Shown here one piece after another: positions 6,033 to 9,582 of a stretch of 9,582 nucleotides of DNA. The notes beneath the pieces were generated by a model. It saw only the letters and a list, made by a program, of their open reading frames with translations, had not been told where the DNA came from and did not search any database. How positions within the stretch are numbered: the first letter of the stretch is position 1; the number at the start of each line of letters is the position of its first letter. Made by a program: the position numbers and the translations under genes. Origin of the DNA: Oscillospiraceae bacterium. GTDB lineage: Bacteria > Bacillota > Clostridia > Oscillospirales > Ruminococcaceae. The stretch lies in NCBI GenBank assembly GCA_030527085.1, contig JAUNBN010000036.1, forward strand, positions 1 through 9,582. The letters run 5' to 3'.

Positions 6033-6126
6033 TATGCTCCGCATGGACAAGTTTAAGGTCAAGGGCAAGGGCGAAAGATGAGGGCAAAGATCGTGGAAAT
6101 CCGCCCGCGTCTTTTTCCGCCAAGAC
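6033..6126. repeat. Direct repeat, copy 2 (diverged)
   Basis: The first 40 bases or so (TATGCTCCGCATGGACAAG, then TTTAAGGTCAAGGGCAAGGGC) match copy 1 with a few changes; the middle has drifted and is longer, and the end again reads GCGTCTTTTTCCGCCAAGAC. The internal hairpin of copy 1 is only partly kept (GGCG...CGCC). Confidence 0.65.
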
Positions 6127-6155
6127 TTAGCGTTGCAAGAAACCGCCGCGCCCTC

Positions 6156-6184
6156 TTGAATAAGTGTCGGGCATGGCCTATACT
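6156..6184 (+). promoter_or_regulatory. Candidate promoter of the acetyltransferase gene
   Basis: TTGAAT (6156-6161), 17 bases, TATACT (6179-6184). If used, transcription starts near 6191 and leaves a leader of about 160 bases. A weaker alternative nearer the gene is TTGTGA (6269-6274) with TAAATA (6292-6297), also 17 bases apart. Confidence 0.6.
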
Positions 6185-6190
6185 GTAGCT

Positions 6191-6350
6191 GTCGGCGAGC
6201 CAAAAGGCTCAAAGGCAAAAACAAAACTCAGGAGCGCTTTTTGAAGAAAAACAGCAAAACAGCGGAGATTGTGAGCGGGCCGGAGGGCCTGTAAATACAA
6301 TTACCGCAAGCCCTCCGAAATTGCCTTAAGTCAATTTAACGGAGGAAACC
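6191..6350 (+). promoter_or_regulatory. Long leader of the acetyltransferase gene, no known riboswitch
   Basis: The leader contains GAGCC-AAAA-GGCTC (6197-6210), an A-rich middle, and CGGAGGGC (6281-6288) that can pair with GCCCTCCG (6310-6317) around an A/T-rich loop. I see no U-tract after this stem and cannot match it to a riboswitch class. It may be a regulatory leader or simply a distant promoter. Confidence 0.35.
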
Positions 6351-6965
6351 GTGAACAAGAACTGCATTATTCGTCTCGAAACAGAAGCCGACTACAGGGA
6401 GGCAGAAAACCTGACGCGCGAGGCCTTTTGGAACGTCTACCGCCCTGGCTGCCTGGAGCACTATGTTCTGCACCGCTTCAGGGAGAGGGAGGACTTCGTG
6501 CGCGAGCTCGATTTCGTTCTCGAAAAAGAGGGCGCGATAATAGGCCATATAATGTACGCGCGCGCCGAAATAGAGCTCGACGGCGGCGGAGCTCTGCCTG
6601 TTATGACCTTCGGCCCTTTCAGCATAGCTCCCGAACACAAGGGCCTGGGCCTCGGCACGCTGCTGCTGGAGCATTCCATGAAAGAGGCCGGAAGGCTGGG
6701 AGCGGGTGCGCTCGCTATAACCGGCGATATCGGCTTCTACGGGAGGCTGGGTTTCGTGCAGGGCAGCGAAAAGGGTATACGCTACTTCGCCGACCCCAAC
6801 GCGCCCTACTTTCTCGTAAAAGAGCTTAAAGAGGGCTTTCTCGAGGGGAAAGGCGGTGTCTACCGCGACCCCGAGGGCTATTTCGCGGACGAAAAAGAAG
6901 CGGCGGCTTTCGACAAGCTTTTCCCGCCAAAGGAAAAACTCAAGCTTCCCGGACAGCTTGTTTAG
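6351..6965 (+). CDS. GNAT-family N-acetyltransferase (YhbS-like)
   Basis: The 204-residue protein has the GNAT fold, which transfers an acetyl group from acetyl-CoA to an amine. The N-terminal strand and helix read IIRLETEADYREAENLTREAF; the acetyl-CoA pyrophosphate loop is SIAPEHKGLGLGTLLLEHSM (residues 91-110) with the H-K-G-L-G-L-G core; the later ALAITGDIGFYGRLGF (about 120-135) carries the FYGRLGF motif seen in YhbS-type members. The acceptor cannot be deduced; the family includes small-molecule and protein acetyltransferases. The C-terminal third (FLVKELKEGFLEGKGGVYRDPEGYF) also follows YhbS relatives. The start is GTG at 6351, chosen because GGAGG (6341-6345) lies 5 bases upstream. It is a single gene with a long leader and a strong terminator just after the stop. 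Confidence 0.9.
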   Translation: MNKNCIIRLETEADYREAENLTREAFWNVYRPGCLEHYVLHRFREREDFVRELDFVLEKEGAIIGHIMYARAEIELDGGGALPVMTFGPFSIAPEHKGLGLGTLLLEHSMKEAGRLGAGALAITGDIGFYGRLGFVQGSEKGIRYFADPNAPYFLVKELKEGFLEGKGGVYRDPEGYFADEKEAAAFDKLFPPKEKLKLPGQLV

Positions 6966-6966
6966 G

Positions 6967-7008
6967 AAAAACGCCGGACCGAGAGAAATCTCTCGGTCCG
7001 GCGTTTTT
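6967..7008. terminator. Perfect 19-bp bidirectional terminator
   Basis: Arms 6967-6985 and 6990-7008 are fully complementary (AAAAACGCCGGACCGAGAG and its complement) with an AAAT loop. It has five U on either strand and serves both the acetyltransferase gene and, 46 bases past its stop, the convergent rmlB gene. Confidence 0.97.
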
Positions 7009-7054
7009 GATTCTATCCATAAGGGCGGCGCGTAACATTCTGAGTTTTGCAAGC

Positions 7055-8110
7055 TTACTTTCCGTAATGCTCCTCGTAGTATTTCTGGTACTCGCCGGAG
7101 GTGACCTTTTCGGTCCAGTCGCGGTTTTGCAGATACCAGTCCATAGTGAGGACTATTCCGTCCTCAAAGGCCGTGGTGGGTTCCCAGCCCAGCTCGTTTT
7201 TAATCTTCTCGGGGTCTATGCCGTAGCGTCGGTCGTGACCCTTGCGGTCCTCAACGTGCTTTATCAGGCTGCGGTCAATGGCGGAGTCAACCTTTTCGTG
7301 CAGATAGTCTATTATAGTCTCGACTATAAAGACATTCGGGCGCTCGTTGTGCCCGCCTATATTGTAGACCTCGCCGGGCACACCCCTCCTCGCGACGAGG
7401 TCTATCGCCCGGCAGTGGTCCTCAACATAGAGCCAGTCGCGCACCTGCATCCCGTCCCCGTAGACCGGCAGGCTCTTTAAGCTCAGGCAGTTGTTTATCA
7501 TGAGGGGTATGAGCTTCTCCGGGAACTGGAAGGGGCCGTAGTTGTTGGAGCAGCGCGTTATGTTCACGGGCATTTTAAAGGTGTCGTAATAGGCCTTTAC
7601 CAAAAGGTCGGCCGAGGCCTTGGAGGCGGAATAGGGGCTGTGCGGGTCGAGGGGCGTAGTTTCGGTAAAGAAGCCCTCCGGCCCCAGCGAGCCGTAGACC
7701 TCGTCGGTAGAAACCTGCAGGAACTTGACGCCCTCCTTGAAGCCGCCGCCCTCCTTTTCCCAAAGGCGCTTGGCCGCGCCGAGCAGGGTCGAAACACCCA
7801 GAACATTGGACTTTATAAATATTTCGGGGTCGCTTATCGAGCGGTCCACATGGCTCTCCGCCGCGAAGTTGATTACCGTATCTATCTCGTGTTCTTTTAA
7901 AATTTCCCCTATCGTCTCGCCGTCGCAGATATCGGCCTGAATAAAGCTGTAGCGCCCGTCGCCCTCTATCTCTTTCAGATTTTCGAGATTTCCGGCGTAG
8001 GTCAGCGCGTCGAGGTTCACAAGCCTTATATCCTCGTAGTTCTTCAGCATATAGATTATGAAATTCGAGCCTATAAAGCCCGCGCCGCCCGTTACAAGTA
8101 TGTTCTTCAT
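7055..8110 (-). CDS. rmlB: dTDP-glucose 4,6-dehydratase
   Basis: The enzyme converts dTDP-glucose to dTDP-4-keto-6-deoxyglucose, the second step of dTDP-L-rhamnose synthesis and the branch point for other deoxysugars used in cell-surface glycans. The 351 residues are full length for RmlB/RfbB. It is an extended short-chain dehydrogenase: NAD-binding TGGAGFIG at residues 7-14, LDALTYAGN at 33-41, FAAESHVDRS near 82-91, the catalytic T135-D136-E137 that sets 4,6-dehydratases apart from epimerases, Y160-x3-K164 of the SDR pair, NNYGPFQFPEKLIPL (189-203) and YGDGMQVRDWLYVEDHCRAI (217-236) of the sugar-nucleotide site. The start ATG at 8108-8110 has GAGGGAG upstream. The other rml genes (rmlA, C, D) do not adjoin; the gene stands alone between its own promoter and the shared terminator. 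DUF2142 at the left edge could belong to the same surface-glycan physiology, but not to the same transcript. Confidence 0.97.
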   Translation of the reverse strand: MKNILVTGGAGFIGSNFIIYMLKNYEDIRLVNLDALTYAGNLENLKEIEGDGRYSFIQADICDGETIGEILKEHEIDTVINFAAESHVDRSISDPEIFIKSNVLGVSTLLGAAKRLWEKEGGGFKEGVKFLQVSTDEVYGSLGPEGFFTETTPLDPHSPYSASKASADLLVKAYYDTFKMPVNITRCSNNYGPFQFPEKLIPLMINNCLSLKSLPVYGDGMQVRDWLYVEDHCRAIDLVARRGVPGEVYNIGGHNERPNVFIVETIIDYLHEKVDSAIDRSLIKHVEDRKGHDRRYGIDPEKIKNELGWEPTTAFEDGIVLTMDWYLQNRDWTEKVTSGEYQKYYEEHYGK

Positions 8111-8162
8111 GCTTAAAATCTCCCTCGGAGTTACTTGAGGAGCGCCCCGCCTCGCGCTTTTT

Positions 8163-8197
8163 ACTGTATTTCGCCGCCGAATGCGGGGAAGCGCAGC
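8163..8197. repeat. Degenerate copy of the TGTATT palindrome
   Basis: ACTGTATTTCGCCGCCGAAT and the following GCGGGGAAGCGCAG align with the arms and tip of the copies at 5542-5580 (minus strand) and 9012-9048, but the right arm no longer pairs cleanly. It lies in the rmlB leader region. The wider gap 8111-8521 otherwise holds divergent promoters for rmlB and the phosphodiesterase gene and a 7-bp hairpin CCGCTCC/GGAGCGG (8312-8318/8325-8331); no gene is seen there. Confidence 0.45.
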
Positions 8198-8255
8198 TCA
8201 AGCCCGCTTTTGAACCACTCCCGTTTCTTGATTTGCCCTTGTGCCTTACTCTTGT

Positions 8256-8284
8256 AGTTTAGCGGCTATCGGCTCATTTTTCAA
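8256..8284 (-). promoter_or_regulatory. Candidate promoter of rmlB
   Basis: On the minus strand TTGAAA (plus 8279-8284), 17 bases, TAAACT (plus 8256-8261). It would give a leader of about 140 bases that includes the degenerate palindrome. I saw no better candidate nearer the gene. Confidence 0.55.
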
Positions 8285-8444
8285 GTGGAGAAAACGGCAC
8301 TCGCTTATATGCCGCTCCCAGGGCGGAGCGGACACAAAAAGGCCGCTCGCTTGAGCTGAAGCTCCCGCAGACGGAGTGCTCGCAAAACTAAAGGCCGGGT
8401 AGGGCTCAAACAAGTATATTATACGCGCGTTTGATGCCGCGTCT

Positions 8445-8473
8445 TTGACAAAGGGGCGGCGGAGAAATAGAAT
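8445..8473 (+). promoter_or_regulatory. Sigma-A promoter of the phosphodiesterase gene
   Basis: Perfect TTGACA (8445-8450), 17 bases, TAGAAT (8468-8473), the same -10 as in the thiT and nth promoters. The start near 8480 gives a leader of about 40 bases with GGAGGCG before the start codon. Confidence 0.88.
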
Positions 8474-8521
8474 AGCTGCATAGAGGACAGGACACTTCCC
8501 GAAAACCATGGAGGCGAAGCT

Positions 8522-9001
8522 TTGAAAATAGTAGCCTTTTCCGACAGCCACGGCGATTTTACCGCGCTCGAGCGCATTTACAAAGCGCAGCCGCGCGCCG
8601 AATGCTATATTCACCTCGGCGACGGCCTTGCCGAGGCGCTGGCTCTGCGCGAAAGGCACCCGGAAATGCCGCTCGTCCCTCTCAAGGGCAACTGCGATTA
8701 CCGCGCAAAGGACGCCGCCGACACGAAACTGCTGGAGCCGCAGGAGGGCCTGAGAGTGCTCTGCACCCACGGCCACCGCTTTCATGTAAAGCACGGCCTC
8801 GGGGTGCTTATAGAGGCCGCCGAGGGCATGGGCGTTTCGGCCGTCCTCTTCGGCCACACCCACGAGCCCTTCTGCCGCAGAATAGGCGATATCTGGTTTG
8901 TAAACCCCGGGCGCGCGAGCGGCTGGGACGGCCTTTATTTCGCTACGCTCGATTTTGAAAAGGGCGTGCTTATACCCAATCTCGCGCGTATAGAGGCCTG
9001 A
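8522..9001 (+). CDS. YfcE/MJ0936-family metallophosphoesterase
   Basis: This is a 159-residue calcineurin-like phosphoesterase of the small MJ0936/YfcE type. Metal ligands appear in the usual order: D8 and H10 in FSDSHGD, D34 in HLGDG, N57 in GNCD, H83 in CTHGH, and H112/H114 in GHTH, then the NPGR motif (128-131) that follows in this family, usually as NPGS. These proteins bind two divalent metals and hydrolyse phosphodiesters in vitro; the cellular substrate is generally unknown. Length is typical. The start is a TTG at 8522, chosen because GGAGG sits just upstream and the family N-terminus M-K-I-V-x-x-S-D-x-H-G begins exactly there. No partner gene is seen; in other genomes family members often follow the rdgB/rph genes, which are absent here. 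No U-rich terminator follows the stop. Confidence 0.93.
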   Translation: MKIVAFSDSHGDFTALERIYKAQPRAECYIHLGDGLAEALALRERHPEMPLVPLKGNCDYRAKDAADTKLLEPQEGLRVLCTHGHRFHVKHGLGVLIEAAEGMGVSAVLFGHTHEPFCRRIGDIWFVNPGRASGWDGLYFATLDFEKGVLIPNLARIEA

Positions 9002-9011
9002 AGCGGTTTCT

Positions 9012-9048
9012 ACGTTGTATTCCCCCCGAAGACGGGGGAGATACAGTG
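9012..9048. repeat. Palindromic repeat, second clear copy
   Basis: ACGTTGTATTCCCCCCGAAG followed by ACGGGGGAGATACAGTG aligns over its whole length with the minus strand of 5542-5580: the same CG[CT]TGTATT start, GCCGAAGGC-like tip and ATACAG[CT]G end. The stem is imperfect. It lies 10 bases after the phosphodiesterase gene and has no U-tract. Confidence 0.65.
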
Positions 9049-9089
9049 AAGAAGCGCAGTTTGCTTCACCGTTGGTTAGCGCTCGCTAA
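9046..9089. repeat. Two further small hairpins next to the palindrome
   Basis: GTGAAG (9046-9051) pairs with CTTCAC (9064-9069), and TTAGC (9076-9080) with GCTAA (9085-9089). With the palindrome before them this makes three hairpins in a row over about 80 bases, an arrangement like composite REP elements. The gap to 9174 shows nothing else. Confidence 0.4.
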
Positions 9090-9174
9090 TAGGCTGCCCT
9101 TCCCCACGCGGAAACTCTAGGCCACGCGGCGCTCATCTCTTTTCCCAGAGCCTGAGCCCTCTCCCCCTTAAAAT

Positions 9175-9203
9175 TTGACGCGGGGGGCTTAAGGTGATAA
9201 AAT
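9175..9203 (+). promoter_or_regulatory. Promoter of the oxoamine synthase gene
   Basis: TTGACG (9175-9180), 17 bases, TAAAAT (9198-9203), with TG one base upstream of the -10 (9195-9196), an extended -10. Transcription would begin near 9210, with an AT-rich leader of about 60 bases. Confidence 0.8.
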
Positions 9204-9270
9204 TAACAAAATATTCACAAATACGGCTCTTCCCCCCTTGGAGAGCTTTCTTTGCGGGAGAACATACATA

Positions 9271-9582
9271 ATGGATATATTCGAAAAATGCAAGGTTAAC
9301 GAAAACGCCGTAAAGGCCCGTGAGTTGGGCATCTACCCCTACTTCCACGCGCTCGAGTCCCGCCAGGACGTTGAGGTCGTAATGGAGGGCAAGCGGCGCA
9401 TAATGCTCGGCTCGAACAACTACCTGGGCCTCACGGCCGAGCCGGAGGTAATAGAGGCGGGAATAAAGGCGCTCGAGACCTACGGTACCGGCTGCTCGGG
9501 CTCGCGCTTTTTGAACGGCACGCTCACACTGCACCTCGAGCTTGAGGCGGAGCTGGCTCAGTTTCTGCGCAAGGAGGCCGTC
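9271..9582 (+). CDS. Alpha-oxoamine synthase, serine palmitoyltransferase-like (N-terminal part, runs off the window)
   Basis: The first 104 codons are visible and the frame is open to the last base; a full enzyme is about 400 residues. These PLP enzymes condense an acyl-CoA or acyl-ACP with an amino acid: serine palmitoyltransferase (Ser), BioF (Ala), 2-amino-3-ketobutyrate ligase Kbl (Gly). Visible blocks: ARELGIYPYFHALES (17-31), MLGSNNYLGLTAEPEVIEAG (45-64) and GTGCSGSRFLNGTLTLHLELE (72-92), then LAQFLRKEAV. The GIYPYF opening and GCSGSRFLNGT suit bacterial serine palmitoyltransferase and related oxoamine synthases better than BioF or Kbl, in my recollection. The PLP lysine and substrate-choosing residues lie outside the window, so the substrate is not settled. 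The start ATG has GGGAG 10 bases upstream and its own promoter. If confirmed, it would commit serine and an acyl thioester to a sphingoid base. Confidence 0.75.
   Translation, partial: MDIFEKCKVNENAVKARELGIYPYFHALESRQDVEVVMEGKRRIMLGSNNYLGLTAEPEVIEAGIKALETYGTGCSGSRFLNGTLTLHLELEAELAQFLRKEAV

Larger units (their letters stand above)
5805..6155. other. Gene-free stretch with palindromes and direct repeats
   Basis: No reading frame here has a ribosome site or a recognisable product. The stretch is built of short GC-rich palindromes (for example TATGCCC...GGGCATA at 5879-5885/5896-5902, and ATGC-TTC-GCAT at 5936-5946) and two copies of a longer direct repeat described separately. It looks like accumulated non-coding repeat sequence or a decayed element. 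Confidence 0.5.

Noticed and set aside
5935..6126. CRISPR array
   Set aside because: There are only two repeat units, they differ from each other, and there is no regular spacer pattern or cas gene.
5717..6224. Several frames around and after tRNA-Gly (for example 5738-6130 plus and 5955-6224 minus)
   Set aside because: They include the tRNA and its terminator or the direct repeats, have no ribosome sites and no recognisable product.
6336..7052. A 238-codon frame on the minus strand over the acetyltransferase gene
   Set aside because: It runs through the perfect terminator hairpin at 6967-7008 and mirrors the codons of the real GNAT gene.
8246..8863. A 205-codon minus-strand frame opposite the phosphodiesterase gene
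   Set aside because: The plus strand has intact metal-binding motifs, promoter and ribosome site; the minus frame has none and crosses the intergenic promoters.

Overview
This window reads as an ordinary chromosomal stretch from a fairly GC-rich anaerobic bacterium, most likely a member of the Clostridia. The points for that are a ThiT-type thiamine ECF transporter subunit under a TPP riboswitch with a terminator platform, GGAGG-type ribosome binding sites, consensus sigma-A promoters, a CCA-encoding tRNA-Gly and frequent ATA isoleucine codons. The assignment is an inference; there is no rRNA or marker gene to settle it.

Layout, left to right. (1) The C-terminal 376 residues of a DUF2142-type polytopic membrane protein enter from the left edge and end at a strong hairpin. 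(2) A small divergent module follows: a 60-61 aa ribbon-helix-helix protein (minus) and an AT-rich 69 aa unknown (plus). Their two TATAAT boxes lie in an inverted repeat, and the module is bracketed by two terminators. (3) A lipoprotein peptide-binding protein (SBP family 5) has a good promoter but no permease genes beside it. (4) thiT (minus) follows, preceded in its leader by promoter, TPP riboswitch and terminator hairpin, so that its start must be placed downstream of the hairpin. (5) nth, endonuclease III (minus), has its own promoter. (6) tRNA-Gly(CCC) is a single-gene unit with a perfect TTGACA-17-TATAAT promoter and a hairpin terminator. (7) A gene-free stretch of almost 600 bases holds a pair of diverged direct repeats and a long leader for a GNAT acetyltransferase. 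(8) rmlB (minus), dTDP-glucose 4,6-dehydratase, converges on the acetyltransferase gene through a shared 19-bp terminator. (9) A divergent gap leads to a YfcE/MJ0936-type phosphodiesterase. (10) The first 104 codons of an alpha-oxoamine synthase resembling serine palmitoyltransferase run off the right edge.

Nearly every gene has its own promoter and many have their own terminator, so this is mostly a row of single-gene units and not one pathway operon. DUF2142 and rmlB both suggest cell-envelope glycan work, and the last gene may make a sphingoid-type lipid base, but they are not co-transcribed here.

The less ordinary content is between the genes: a family of short palindromes with a CCGAAGG-type tip and TGTATT/AATACA arms (two clear copies, one degenerate), a separate perfect 20-bp palindrome, the direct repeats, and the symmetric divergent promoter of the small RHH module. 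I did not find convincing evidence of a new multi-gene system.
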